Positions 33,990 to 48,980 of a stretch of 64,000 bases of DNA are shown here, one piece after another; position 1 is the stretch's first letter; every line of letters begins with the position of its first letter. The notes beneath the pieces are model-generated. The model was not told the DNA's origin, ran no database searches, and worked only from the letters and a program-made list of their open reading frames with translations. The stretch covers positions 4,350,001 through 4,414,000 of the forward strand of contig JAPYXD010000308.1 of the NCBI GenBank assembly GCA_030998225.1, read 5' to 3'. The position numbers and the translations under genes were made by a program. This DNA is from Diplolepis rosae. Its lineage: Eukaryota; Arthropoda; Insecta; Hymenoptera; Diplolepididae.

Positions 33990-36850
33990 CTTAGGAGTAT
34001 AAGAATTTTTCTAAAGTGGCCAAGTAATACGCGAGATTTCCGGACTCTGACCTTAAGTAAGGTGGCCAAGTAATGCGCGAGTTCAATGGACCACAGGACT
34101 GATTTAAATACATAAGAGGTCTCGTAATACGCGAGTTAAACGAAGTCTGTCTTGAAAAGAGTGGCCAAGTAATGCGCGAATTCTTAGGAGTGTAAGAATT
34201 GTTATAAAGTGGCCAACTAATACGCGAGATTTCCGGACTCTGACTTAAAGTAAAGTGGCCAAGTAATGCGCGAGTTCTTAGGATTATAAGAATTTTTCTA
34301 AAGTGGCCAAGTAGTACGCGAGATTTCCGGACTCTGACTTTAAGTAAGGTGGCCAAGTAATACGCGAGTTCTTAGGAGTATAAGAATTTTTATAAAGTGG
34401 CCAAGTAATACGCGAGTTTTCCGGGCGATGACTTAAAATAAGGTGGCCAAGTAATGCGCGAGTTCTTAGGAGTATAAGAGTTTTTATAAGTAGCCAAGTA
34501 ATACGCGAGTTAAACGAAGTCTGTCTTAAAAAGAGTGGCCAAGTAATGCGCGAATTCTTAGGAGTATAAGAATTGCTATAAAGTGGCCAACTAATACGCG
34601 AGATTTCCGGACTCTGACTTAAAGTAAAGTGGCCAAGTAATGCGCGAGTTCTTAGGATTATAAGAATTTTTCTAAAGTGGCCAAGTAATACGCGAGATTT
34701 CCGGACTCTGACTTTAAATAAGGTGGCCAAGTAATGCGCGAATTCTTAGGAGTATAAGAATTTTTATAAAGTGGCCAAGTAATACGCGAATTCATAGGAG
34801 TATAAGAATTTTTCTAAAGTGGCCAAGTAGTACGCGAGATTTCCGGACTCTGACTTTAAGTAAGGTGGCCAAGTAATACGCGAGTTCTTAGGAGTATAAG
34901 AATTTTTATAAGAGGCCAACTAATACGCGAGATTTCCGGACTCTGACCTTAAATAAGGTGGCCAAGTAATGCGCGAATTCTTAGGAGTATAAGAATTGTT
35001 ATAAAGTGGCCAACTAATACGCGAGATTTCCGGACTCTGACTTAAAGTAAAGTGGCCAAGTAATGCGCGAGTTCTTAGGATTATAAGAATTTTTCTAAAG
35101 TGGCCAAGTAATACGCGAGATTTCCGGACTCTGACCTTAAGTAAGGTGGCCAAGTAATGCGCGAGTTCAATGGACCACAGGACTGATATAAATACATAAG
35201 TGGTCTCGTAATACGCGAGTTAAACGAAGTCTGTCTTGAAAAGAGTGGCCAAGTAATGCGCGAATTCTTAGGAGTGTAAGAATTGTTATAAAGTGGCCAA
35301 CTAATACGCGAGATTTCCGGACTCTGACTTAAAGTAAAGTGGCCAAGTAATGCGCGAGTTCTTAGGATTATAAGAATTTTTCTAAAGTGGCCAAGTAATA
35401 CGCGAGATTTCCGGGCTCTGACTTAAAATAAGGTGGCCAAGTAATGCGCGAATTCTTAGGAGTATAAGAATTTTTCTAAAGTGGCCAAGTAATACGCGAG
35501 ATTTCCGGACTCTGACCTTAAGTAAGGTGGCCAAGTAATGCGCGAGTTCAATGGACCACAGGACTGATATAAATACATAAGTGGTCTCGTAATACGCGAG
35601 TTAAACGAAGTCTGTCTTGAAAAGAGTGGCCAAGTAATGCGCGAATTCTTAGGAGTGTAAGAATTGTTATAAAGTGGCCAACTAATACGCGAGATTTCCG
35701 GACTCTGACTTAAAGTAAAGTGGCCAAGTAATACGCGAGTTCTTAGGATTATAAGAATTTTTCTAAAGTGGCCAAGTAGTACGCGAGATTTCCGGACTCT
35801 GACTTTAAGTAAGGTGGCCAAGTAATACGCGAGTTCTTAGGAGTATAAGAATTTTTATAAAGTGGCCAAGTAATACGCGAGATTTCCGGGCTCTGACTTA
35901 AAATAAGGTGGCCAAGTAATGCGCGAGTTCTTAGGAGTATAAGAATTTTTATAAGTAGCCAAGTAATACGCGAGTTAAACGAAGTCTGTCTTAAAAAGAG
36001 TGGCCAAGTAATGCGCGAATTCTTAGGAGTATAAGAATTGCTATAAAGTGGCCAACTAATACGCGAGATTTCCGGACTCTGACTTAAAGTAAAGTGGCCA
36101 AGTAATGCGCGAGTTCTTAGGATTATAAGAATTTTTCTAAAGTGGCCAAGTAATACGCGAGATTTCCGGACTCTGACTTTAAATAAGGTGGCCAAGTAAT
36201 GCGCGAATTCTTAGGAGTATAAGAATTTTTATAAAGTGGCCAAGTAATACGCGAATTCATAGGAGTATAAGAATTTTTCTAAAGTGGCCAAGTAGTACGC
36301 GAGATTTCCGGACTCTGACTTTAAGTAAGGTGGCCAAGTAATACGCGAGTTCTTAGGAGTATAAGAATTTTTATAAGAGGCCAACTAATACGCGAGATTT
36401 CCGGACTCTGACCTTAAATAAGGTGGCCAAGTAATGCGCGAATTCTTAGGAGTATAAGAATTGTTATAAAGTGGCCAACTAATACGCGAGATTTCCGGAC
36501 TCTGACTTAAAGTAAAGTGGCCAAGTAATGCGCGAGTTCTTAGGATTATAAGAATTTTTCTAAAGTGGCCAAGTAATACGCGAGATTTCCGGACTCTGAC
36601 TTTAAACAAGGTGGCCAAGTAATGCGCGAATTCTTAGGAGTATAAGAATTTTTATAAAGTGGCCAAGTAATACGCGAATTCATAGGAGTATAAGAATTTT
36701 TCTAAAGTGGCCAAGTAGTACGCGAGATTTCGGGACTCTGACTTTAAGTAAGGTTGCCAAGTAATACGCGAGTTCTTAGGAGTATAAGAATTTTTATAAG
36801 AGGCCAACTAATACGCGAGATTTCCGGAATCTGACCTTTAATAACGTGGC
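33990..36850. repeat. Tandem higher-order block, 1465-bp period
   Basis: Several distinctive stretches recur exactly 1465 bp apart: 33991 and 35456, 34284 and 35749, 34920 and 36385. Each block is about 31 monomers. Copies are nearly identical, so the duplication is recent. Confidence 0.75.
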
Positions 36851-39800
36851 CAAGTACTGCGCGAATTCTTAGGAGTATAAGAATTGTTATAAAGTGGCCA
36901 ACTAATACGCGAGATTTCCGGACTCTGACTTAAAGTAAAGTGGCCAAGTAATGCGCGAGTTCTTAGGATTATAAGAATTTTTCTAAAGTGGCCAAGTAAT
37001 ACGCGAGATTTCCGGACTCTGACCTTAAGTAAGGTGGCCAAGTAATGCGCGAGTTCAATGGACCTCATGACTGATATAAATACATAAGTGGCCTCGTAAT
37101 ACGCGAGTTAGACGAAGCCTGTCCTGAAAAGAGTGGCCAAATAATGCGCGAGATTTCCGGACTCTGACTTTAAGTAAGGTGGCCAAGTAATGCGCGAGTT
37201 CTTCTGAGTATAAGAATTTTTATAAGTAGCCAAGTAATACGCGAGTTACACGAAGTCTGTCTTGAAAAGAGTGGCCAAGTAATGCGTGAATTCTTAGGAG
37301 TATAAGAATTGTTATAAAGTGGCCAACTAATACGCGAGATTTCCGGACTCTGACTAGAACTAAAGTGGCCAAGTAATGCGCGAGTTCTTAGAAGTATAAG
37401 AATTTTTACAAGTGGCCAACTAATACGCGAGTTAAACGAAGTCTGTCTTGAAAAGAGTGGCCAAGTAATGCGCGAATTCTTAGGAGTAAGAGAATTTTTA
37501 TAAAGTGGCCAAGTAATACGTGAAAATTCCGTACTCTGACTTAAAGTAAAGTGGCCAAGTAATGCGCGAGTTCTTAGGAGTGTAAGAATTTTTATAAAGT
37601 GGCCAAGTAATACGCGAATTCATAGGAGTATAAGAATTTTTCTAAAGTGGTCAAGTAGTACGCGAGATTTCCGGACTCTGACTTTAAGTAAGGTGGCCAA
37701 GTAATGCGCGAGTTCTTAGGAGTATAAGAATTTTTATAAGTAGCCAAGTAATACGCGAGTTAAACGAAGTCTGTCTTAAAAAGAGTGGCCAAGTAATGCG
37801 CGAATTCTTAGGAGTATAAGAATTTTTCTAAAGTGGCCAAGTAATACGCGAGATTTCCGGACTCTGACTTTAAATAAGGTGGCCAAGTAATGCGCGAATT
37901 CTTAGGAGTATAAGAATTTTTATAAAGTGGCCAAGTAATACGCGAGATTTCCGGGCTCTGACTTAAAATAAGGTGGCCAAGTAATGCGCGAATTCTTAGG
38001 AGTATAAGAATTTTTATAAAGTGGCCAAGTAATACGCGAATTCATAGGAGTATAAGAATTTTTCTAAAGTGGCCAAGTAGTACGCGAGATTTCCGGACTC
38101 TGACTTTAAATAAGGTGGCCAAGTAATGCGCGAATTCTTAGGAGTATAAGAATTTTTCTAAAGTGGCCAAGTAATACGCGAGATTTCCGGACTCTGACTT
38201 AAAGTAAAGTGGCCAAGTAATGCGCGAGTTCTTAGGATTATAAGAATTTTTCTAAAGTGGCCAAGTAATACGCGAGATTTCCGGACTCTGACTTTAAATA
38301 AGGTGGCCAAGTAATGCGCGAATTCTTAGGAGTATAAGAATTTTTCTAAAGTGGCCAAGTAATACGCGAGATTTCCGGACTCTGACCTTAAGTAAGGTGG
38401 CCAAGTAATGCGCGAGTTCAATGGACCACAGGACTGATATAAATACATAAGTGGTCTCGTAATACGCGAGTTAAACGAAGTCTGTCTTGAAAAGAGTGGC
38501 CAAGTAATGCGCGAATTCTTAGGAGTATAAGAATTGTTATAAAGTGGCCAACTAATACGCGAGATTTACGGACTCTGACTAGAACTAAAGTGGCCAAGTA
38601 ATGCGCGAGTTCTTAGAAGTATAAGAATTTTTACAAGTGGCCAAATAAAACGCGAGTTAAAGGAAGTCTGTCTTGAAAAGTGTGGCCAAGTAATGCGCGA
38701 ATTCTTAGGAGTAAGAGAATTTTTATAAAGTGGCCAAGTAATACGTGAAAATTCCGTACTCTGACTTAAAGTAAAGTGGCCAAGTAATGCGCGAGTTCTT
38801 AGGAGTGTAAGAATTTTTATAAAGTGGCCAAGTAATACGCGAATTCATAGGAGTATAAGAATTTTTCTAAAGTGGTCAAGTAGTACGCGAGATTTCCGGA
38901 CTCTGACTTTAAGTAAGGTGGCCAAGTAATGCGCGAGTTCTTAGGAGTATAAGAATTTTTATAAGTAGCCAAGTAATACGCGAGTTAAACGAAGTCTGTC
39001 TTAAAAAGAGTGGCCAAGTAATGCGCGAATTCTTAGGAGTATAAGAATTTTTCTAAAGTGGCCAAGTAATACGCGAGATTTCCGGACTCTGACCTTAAGT
39101 AAGGTGGCCAAGTAATGCGCGAGTTCTTAGGATTATAAGAATTTTTCTAAAGTGGCCAAGTAATACGCGAGATTTCCGGACTCTGACCTTAAGTAAGGTG
39201 GCCAAGTAATGCGCGAGTTCTTAGGATTATAAGAATTTTTCTAAAGTGGCCAAGTAATACGCGAGATTTCCGGACTCTGACTTTAAATAAGGTGGCCAAG
39301 TAATGCGCGAATTCTTAGGAGTATAAGAATTTTTCTAAAGTGGCCAAGTAATACGCGAGATTTCCGGACTCTGACCTTAAGTAAGGTGGCCAAGTAATGC
39401 GCGAGTTCAATGGACCACAGGACTGATATAAATACATAAGTGGTGTCGTAATACGCGAGTTACACGAAGTCTGTCTTGACAAGAGTGGCCAAGTAATGCG
39501 CGAATTCTTAGGAGTGTAAGAATTTTTATAAAGTGGCCAAGTAATGCGCGAGATTTCCGGACTCTGACTTAAAGTAAAGTGGCCAAGTAATGCGCGAGTT
39601 CTTAGGATTATAAGAATTTTTCTAAAGTGGCCAAGTAATACGCGAGATTTCCGGACTCTGACTTTAAATAAGGTGGCCAAGTAATGCGCGAATTCTTAGG
39701 AGTATAAGAATTTTTCTAAAGTGGCCAAGTAATACGCGAGATTTCCGGACTCTGACCTTAAGTAACGTGGCCAAGTAATGCGCGAGTTCAATGGACCACA

Positions 39801-42191
39801 GGACTGATATAAATACATAAGTGGTCTCGTAATACGCGAGTTAAACGAAGTCTGTCTTGAAAAGAGTGGCCAAGTAATGCGCGAATTCTTAGGAGTGTAA
39901 GAATTGTTATAAAGTGGCCAACTAATACGCGAGATGTCCGGACTCTGACTGTAAGTAAAGTGGCCAAGTAATGCGCGAGTTCTTAGGATTATAAGAATTT
40001 TTCTAAAGTGGCCAAGTAATACGCGAGATTTCCGGGCTCTGACTTAAAATAAGGTGGCCAAGTAATGCGCGAATTCTTAGGAGTATAAGAATTTTTCTAA
40101 AGTGGCCAAGTAATACGCGAGATTTCCGGACTCTGACCTTAAGTAATGTGGCCAAGTAATGCGCGAGTTCAATGGACCACAGGACTGATATAAATACATA
40201 AGTGGTCTCGTAGAACGCGAGTTAAACGAAGTCTGTCTTGAAAAGAGTGGCCAAGTAATGCGCGAATTCTTAGGAGTATAAGAATTGTTATAAAGTGGCC
40301 AAATAATACGCGAGATTTCCGGACTCTGACTTAAAGTAAAGTGGCCAAGTAATGCGTGAGTTCTTAGGATTATAAGAATTTTTCTAAAGTGGCCAAGTAA
40401 TACGCGAGATTTCCGGACTCTGACTTTAAGTAAGGTGGCCAAGTAATGCGCGAGTTCTTAGGAGTATAAGAATTTTTATAAAGTGGCCAAGTAATACGCG
40501 AGATTTCCGGGCTCTGACTTAAAATAAGGTGGCCAAGTAATGCGCGAGTTCTTAGGAGTATAAGAGTTTTTATAATTAGCCAAGTAATACGCGAGTTAAA
40601 CGAAGTCTGTCTTAAAAAGAGTGGCCAAGTAATGCGCGAATTCTTAGGAGTATAAGAATTGCTATAAAGTGGCCAACTAATACGCGAGATTTCCGGACTC
40701 TGACTTAAAGTAAAGTGGCCAAGTAATGCGCGAGTTCTTAGGATTATAAGAATTTTTCTAAAGTGGCCAAGTAATACGCGAGATTTCCGGACTCTGACTT
40801 TAAATAAGGTGGCCAAGTAATGCGCGAATTCTTAGGAGTATAAGAATTTTTATAAAGTGGCCAAGTAATACGCGAATTCATAGGAGTATAAGAATTTTTC
40901 TAAAGTGGTCAAGTAGTACGCGAGATTTCCGGACTCTGACTTTAAGTAAGGTGGCCAAGTAATACGCGAGTTGTTAGGAGTATAAGAATTTTTATAAGAG
41001 GCCAACTAATACGCGAGATTTCCGGACTCTGACCTTAAATAAGGTGGCCAAGTAGTACGCGAATTCTTAGGAGTATAAGAATTGTTATAAAGTGGCCAAC
41101 TAATACGCGAGATTTCCGGACTCTGACTTAAAGTAAAGTGGCCAAGTAATGCGCGAGTTCTTAGGATTATAAGAATTTTTATAAAGTGGCCAAGTAATAC
41201 GCGAATTCATAGGAGTATAAGAATTTTTCTAAAGTGGCCAAGTAATACGCGAGATTTCCGGACTCTGACTTTAAGTAAGGTGGCCAAGTAATACGCGAGT
41301 TCTTAGGAGTATAAGAATTTTTCTAAAGTGGCCAAGTAGTACGCGAGATTTCCGGACTCTGACTTTAAGTAAGGTGGCCAAGTAATACGCGAGTTCTTAG
41401 GAGTATAAGAATTTTTATAAGAGGCCAACTAATACGCGAGATTTCCGGACTCTGACCTTAAATAAGGTGGCCAAGTAATGCGCGAATTCTTAGGAGTATA
41501 AGAATTGTTATAAAGTGGCCAACTAATACGCGAGATTTCCGGACTCTGACTTAAAGTAAAGTGGCCAAGTAATGCGCGAGTTCTTAGGATTATAAGAATT
41601 TTTCTAAAGTGGCCAAGTAATACGCGAGATTTCCGGACTCTGACTTTAAGTAAGGTGGCCAAGTAATGCGCGAATTCTTAGGAGTATAAGAATTGTTATA
41701 AAGTGGCCAAGTAATACGCGAATTCATAGGAGTATAAGAATTTTTCTAAAGTGGTCAAGTAGTACGCGAGATTTCCGGATTCTGACTTTAAGTAAGGTGG
41801 CCAAGTAATACGCGAGTTCTTAGGAGAATAAGACTTTTTATAAGAGGCCAACTAATACGCGAGATTTCCGGACTCTGTCAGTAAAGAAGGTGGCCAAGTA
41901 CTGCGCGAATTCTTAGGAGTATAAGAATTGTTATAAAGTGGCCAACTAATACGCGAGATTTCCGGACTCTGACTTAAAGTAAAGTGGCCAAGTAATGCGC
42001 GAGTTCTTAGGATTATAAGAATTTTTCTAAAGTGGCCAAGTAATACGCGAGATTTCCGGACTCTGACTTTAAATAAGGTGGCCAAGTAATGCGCGAATTC
42101 TTAGGAGTATAAGAATTTTTCTAAAGTGGCCAACTATTACGCGAGATTTCCGGACTCTGACATTAAGTAAGGTGGCCAAGTAATGCGCGAG

Positions 42192-45100
42192 TTCAATGGA
42201 CCTCATGACTGATATAAATACATAAGTGGCCTCGTAATACGCGAGTTAGACGAAGCCTGTCCTGAAAAGAGTGGCCAAATAATGCGCGAGATTTCCGGAC
42301 TCTGACTTTAAGTAAGGTGGCCAAGTAATGCGCGAGTTCTTCTGAGTATAAGAATTTTTATAAGTAGCCAAGTAATACGCGAGTTACACGAAGTCTGTCT
42401 TGAAAAGAGTGGCCAAGTAATGCGTGAATTCTTAGGAGTATAAGAATTGTTATAAAGTGGCCAACTAATACGCGAGATTTCCGGACTCTAACTAGAACTA
42501 AAGTGGCCAAGTAATGCGCGAGTTCTTAGAAGTATAAGAATTTTTACAAGTGGCCAACTAATACGCGAGTTAAACGAAGTCTGTCTTGAAAAGAGTGGCC
42601 AAGTAATGCGCGAATTCTTAGGAGTAAGAGAATTTTTATAAAGTGGCCAAGTAATACGTGAAAATTCCGTACTCTGACTTAAAGTAAAGTGGCCAAGTAA
42701 TGCGCGAGTTCTTAGGAGTGTAAGAATTTTTATAAAGTGGCCAAGTAATACGCGAATTCATAGGAGTATAAGAATTTTTCTAAAGTGGTCAAGTAGTACG
42801 CGAGATTTCCGGACTCTGACTTTAAGTAAGGTGGCCAAGTAATGCGCGAGTTCTTAGGAGTATAAGAATTTTTATAAGTAGCCAAGTAATACGCGAGTTA
42901 AACGAAGTCTGTCTTAAAAAGAGTGGCCAAGTAATGCGCGAATTCTTAGGAGTATAAGAATTTTTCTAAAGTGGCCAAGTAATACGCGAGATTTCCGGAC
43001 TCTGACTTTAAATAAGGTGGCCAAGTAATGCGCGAATTCTTAGGAGTATAAGAATTTTTATAAAGTGGCCAAGTAATACGCGAGATTTCCGGGCTCTGAC
43101 TTAAAATAAGGTGGCCAAGTAATGCGCGAATTCTTAGGAGTATAAGAATTTTTATAAAGTGGCCAAGTAATACGCGAATTCATAGGAGTATAAGAATTTT
43201 TCTAAAGTGGCCAAGTAGTACGCGAGATTTCCGGACTCTGACTTTAAGTAAGGTGGCCAAGTAATACGCGAGTTCTTAGGAGTATAAGAATTTTTATAAT
43301 AGGACAACTAAAACGCGAGATTTCCGGACTCTGACTTTAAATAAGGTGGCCAAGTAATGCGCGAATTCTTAGGAGTATAAGAATTGTTATAAAGTGGCCA
43401 ACTAATACGCGAGATTTCCGGACTCTGACTTAAAGTAAAGTGGCCAAGTAATGCGCGAGTTCTTAGGATTATAAGAATTTTTCTAAAGTGGCCAAGTAAT
43501 ACGCGAGATTTCCGGACTCTGACTTTAAGTAAGGTGGCCAAGTAATGCGCGAGTTCAATGGACCTCATGACTGATATAAATACATAAGTGGCCTCGTAAT
43601 ACGCGAGTTAGACGAAGCCTGTCCTGAAAAGAGTTTCCAAATAATGCGCGAGATTTCCGGACTCTGACTTTAAGTAAGGTGGCCAAGTAATGCGCGAGTT
43701 CTTAGGATCATAAGAATTTTTCTAAAGTGGCCAAGTAATACGCGAGATTTCCGGACTTTGACCTTAAGTAAGGTGGCCAAGTAATGCGCGAGTTCAATGG
43801 ACCACAGGACTGATATAAATACATAAGTGGTCTCGTAATACGCGAGTTAAACGAAGTCTGTCTTGAAAAGAGTGGCCAAGTAATGCGCGAATTCTTAGGA
43901 GTATAAGAATTGTTATAAAGTGGCCAACTAATACGCGAGATTTACGGACTCTGACAATAACTAAAGTGGCCAAGTAATGAGCGAGATCTTAGAAGTATAA
44001 GAAATTTTACAAGTGGCCAACTAAAACGCGAGTTAAACGAAGTCTGTCTTGAAAAGAGTGGCCAAGTAATGCGCGAATTCTTAGGAGTAAGAGAATTTTT
44101 ATAAAGTGGCCAAGTAATACGTGAAAATTCCGTACTCTGACTTAAAGTAAAGTGGCCAAGTAATGCGCGAGTTCTTAGGAGTGTAAGAATTTTTATAAAG
44201 TGGCCAAGTAATACGCGAATTCATAGGAGTATAAGAATTTTTCTAAAGTGGTCAAGTAGTACGCGAGATTTCCGGACTCTGACTTTAAGTAAGGTGGCCA
44301 AGTAATGCGCGAGTTCTTAGGAGTATAAGAATTTTTATAAGTAGCCAAGTAATACGCGAGTTAAACGAAGTCTGTCTTAAAAAGAGTGGCCAAGTAATGC
44401 GCGAATTCTTAGGAGTATAAGAATTTTTCTAAAGTGGCCAAGTAATACGCGAGATTTCCGGACTCTGACCTTAAGTAAGGTGGCCAAGTAATGCGCGAGT
44501 TCAATGGACCACAGGACTGATATAAATACATAAGTGGTCTCGTAATACGCGAGTTAAACGAAGTCTGTCTTGAAAAGAGTGGCCAAGTAATGCGCGAATT
44601 CTTAGGAGTATAAGAATTGTTATAAAGTGGCCAACTAATACGCGAGATTTCCGGACTCTGACTTTAAGTAAGGTGGCCAAGTAATGCGCGAGTTCTTAGG
44701 AGTATAAGAATTTTTATAAGTAGCCAAGTAATACGCGAGTTAAACGAAGTCTGTCTTAAAAAGAGTGGCCAAGTAATGCGCGAATTCTTAGGAGTATAAG
44801 AATTTTTCTAAAGTGGCCAAGTAATACGCGAGATTTCCGGACTCTGACCTTAAGTAAGGTGGCCAAGTAATGCGCGAGTTCTTAGGAGTATAAGAATTTT
44901 TCTAAAGTGGCCAAGTAATACGCGAGATTTCCGGACTCTGACCTTAAGTAAGGTGGCCAAGTAATGCGCGAGTTCTTAGGATTATAAGAATTTTTCTAAA
45001 GTGGCCAAGTAATACGCGAGATTTCCGGACTCTGACTTTAAATAAGGTGGCCAAGTAATGCGCGAATTCTTAGGAGTATAAGAATTTTTATAAAGTGGCC

Positions 45101-48100
45101 AAGTAATACGCGAATTCATAGGAGTATAAGAATTTTTCTAAAGTGGTCAAGTAGTACGCGAGATTTCCGGACTCTGACTTTAAGTAAGGTGGCCAAGTAA
45201 TACGCGAGTTCTTAGGAGAATAAGACTTTTTATAAGAGGCCAACTAATACGCGAGATTTCCGGACTCTGACCTTAAATAAGGTGGCCAAGTACTGCGCGA
45301 GTTCTTAGGAGTATAAGAATTGTTATAAAGTGGCCAACTAATACGCGAGATTTCCGGACTCTGACTTAAAGTAAAGTGGCCAAGTAATGCGCGAGTTCTT
45401 AGGATTATAAGAATTTTTCTAAAGTGGCCAAGTAATACGCGAGATTTCCGGACTCTGACTTTAAATAAGGTGGCCAAGTAATGCGCGAATTCTTAGGAGT
45501 ATAAGAATTTTTCTAAAGTGGCCAAGTATTACGCGAGATTTCCGGACTCTGACATTAAGTAAGGTGGCCAAGTAATGCGCGAGTTCAATGGACCTCATGA
45601 CTGATATAAATACATAAGTGGCCTCGTAATACGCGAGTTAGACGAAGCCTGTCCTGAAAAGAGTGGCCAAATAATGCGCGAGATTTCCGGACTCTGACTT
45701 TAAGTAAGGTGGCCAAGTAATGCGCGAGTTCTTCTGAGTATAAGAATTTTTATAAGTAGCCAAGTAATACGCGAGTTACACGAAGTCTGTCTTGAAAAGA
45801 GTGGCCAAGTAATGCGTGAATTCTTAGGAGTATAAGAATTGTTATAAAGGGGCCATCTAATACGCGAGATTTCCGTACTGTTAATAGATCTAAAGTGGCC
45901 AAGTAATGCGCGAGTTCTTAGAAGTATAAGAATTTTTACAAGTGGCCAACTAATACGCGAGTTAAACGAAGTCTGTCTTGAAAAGAGTGGCCAAGTAATG
46001 CGCGAATTCTTAGGAGTAAGAGAATTTTTATAAAGTGGCCAAGTAATACGTGAAAATTCCGTACTCTGACTTAAAGTAAAGTGGCCAAGTAATGCGCGAG
46101 TTCTTAGGAGTGTAAGAATTTTTATAAAGTGGCCAAGTAATACGCGAATTCATAGGAGTATAAGAATTTTTCTAAAGTGGTCAAGTAGTACGCGAGATTT
46201 CCGGACTCTGACTTTAAGTAAGGTGGCCAAGTAATGCGCGAGTTCTTAGGAGTATAAGAATTTTTATAAGTAGCCAAGTAATACGCGAGTTAAACGAAGT
46301 CTGACTTAAAAAGAGTGGCCAAGTAATGCGCGAATTCTTAGGAGTATAAGAATTTTTCTAAAGTGGCCAAGTAATACGCGAGATTTCCGGACTCTGACTT
46401 TAAATAAGGTGGCCAAGTAATGCGCGAATTCTTAGGAGTATAAGAATTTTTATAAAGTGGCCAAGTAATACGCGAGATTTCCGGGCTCTGACTTAAAATA
46501 AGGTGGCCAAGTAATGCGCGAATTCTTAGGAGTATAAGAATTTTTATAAAGTGGCCAAGTAATACGCGAATTCATAGGAGTATAAGAATTTTTCTAAAGT
46601 GGCCAAGTAGTACGCGAGATTTCCGGACTCTGACTTTAAGTAAGGTGGCCAAGTAATACGCGAGTTCTTAGGAGTATAAGAATTTTTAAAAGAGGCCAAC
46701 TAATACGCGAGATTTCCGGACTCTGACCTTAAATAAGGTGGCCAAGTAATGCGCGAATTCTTAGGAGTATAAGAATTGTTATAAAGTGGCCAACTAATAC
46801 GCGAGATTTCCGGACTCTGACTTAAAGTAAAGTGGCCAAGTAATGCGCGAGTTCTTAGGATTATAAGAATTTTTCTAAAGTGGCCAAGTAATACGCGAGA
46901 TTTCCGGACTCTGACCTTAAGTAAGGTGGCCAAGTAATGCGCGAGTTCAATGGACCTCATGACTGATATAAATACATAAGTGGCCTCGTAATACGCGAGT
47001 TAGACGAAGCCTGTCCTGAACAGAGTGGCCAAATAATGCGCGAGATTTCCGGACTCTGACTTTAAGTAAGATGGCCAAGTAATACGCGAGTTCTTAGGAT
47101 TATAAGAATTTTTCTAAAGTGGCCAAGTAATACGCGAGATTTCCGGACTCTGCCCTTAAGTAAGGTGGCCAAGTAAGGCGCGAGTTCAATGGACCACAGG
47201 ACTGATATAAATACATAAGTGGTCTCGTAATACGCGAGTTAAACGAAGTCTGTCTTGAAAAGAGTGGCCAAGTAATGCGCGAATTCTTAGGAGTATAAGA
47301 ATTGTTATAAAGTGGCCAACTAATACGCGAGATTTACGGACTCTGACTAGAACTAAAGTGGCCAAGTAATGCGCGAGTTCTTAGAAATATAAGAATTTTT
47401 ACAAGTGGCCAACTAAAACGCGAGTTAAACGAAGTCTGTCTTGAAAAGAGTGGCCAAGTAATGCGTGAATTCTTAGGAGTATAAGAATTGTTATAAAGTG
47501 GCCAACTAATACGCGAGATTTCCGGACTCTAACTAGAACTAAAGTGGCCAAGTAATGCGCGAGTTCTTAGAAGTATAAGAATTTTTACAAGTGGCCAACT
47601 AATACGCGAGTTAAACGAAGTCTGTCTTGAAAAGAGTGGCCAAGTAATGCGCGAATTCTTAGGAGTAAGAGAATTTTTATAAAGTGGCCAAGTAATACGT
47701 GAAAATTCCGTACTCTGACTTAAAGTAAAGTGGCCAAGTAATGCGCGAGTTCTTAGGAGTGTAAGAATTTTTATAAAGTGGCCAAGTAATACGCGAATTC
47801 ATAGGAGTATAAGAATTTTTCTAAAGTGGTCAAGTAGTACGCGAGATTTCCGGACTCTGACTTTAAGTAAGGTGGCCAAGTAATGCGCGAGTTCTTAGGA
47901 GTATAAGAATTTTTATAAGTAGCCAAGTAATACGCGAGTTAAACGAAGTCTGTCTTAAAAAGAGTGGCCAAGTAATGCGCGAATTCTTAGGAGTATAAGA
48001 ATTTTTCTAAAGTGGCCAAGTAATACGCGAGATTTCCGGACTCTGACTTTAAATAAGGTGGCCAAGTAATGCGCGAATTCTTAGGAGTATAAGAATTTTT

Positions 48101-48980
48101 ATAAAGTGGCCAAGTAATACGCGAGATTTCCGGGCTCTGACTTAAAATAAGGTGGCCAAGTAATGCGCGAATTCTTAGGAGTATAAGAATTTTTATAAAG
48201 TGGCCAAGTAATACGCGAATTCATAGGAGTATAAGAATTTTTCTAAAGTGGCCAAGTAGTACGCGAGATTTCCGGACTCTGACTTTAAGTAAGGTGGCCA
48301 AGTAATACGCGAGTTCTTAGGAGTATAAGAATTTTTATAAGAGGCCAACTAATACGCGAGATTTCCGGACTCTGACCTTAAATAAGGTGGCCAAGTAATG
48401 CGCGAATTCTTAGGAGTATAAGAATTGTTATAAAGTGGCCAACTAATACGCGAGATTTCCGGACTCTGACTTAAAGTAAAGTGGCCAAGTAATGCGCGAG
48501 TTCTTAGGATTATAAGAATTTTTCTAAAGTGGCCAAGTAATACGCGAGATTTCCGGACTCTGACCTTAAGTAAGGTGGCCAAGTAATGCGCGAGTTCAAT
48601 GGACCTCATGACTGATATAAATACATAAGTGGCCTCGTAATACGCGAGTTAGACGAAGCCTGTCTTGAAAAGAGTGTCCAAATAATGCGCGAGATTTCCG
48701 GACTCTGACTTTAAGTAAGGTGGCCAAGTAATGCGCGAGTTCTTAGGATTTTTAGAATTTTTCTAAAGTGTGCAAGTAATATGCGAGATTTCCGGACTCT
48801 GTCCTTAAGTAAGGTGGCCAAGTAATGCGCGAGTTCAATGGACCACAGGACTGATATAAATACATAAGTGGTCTCGTAATACGCGAGTTAAACGAAGTCT
48901 GTCTTGAAAAGAGTGGCCAAGTAATGCGCGAATTCTTAGGAGTATAAGAATTGTTATAAAGTGGCCAACTAAAACGCGAG
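42192..48980. repeat. Higher-order block duplicated with 3392-bp offset
   Basis: The rare TTCAATGGACCTCATG half occurs at 42192, 43554, 45584 and 46946. The first and third, and the second and fourth, are both 3392 bp apart, and each pair is 1362 bp internally. The surrounding monomer order is also repeated, with small rearrangements after about 47400. Confidence 0.7.
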
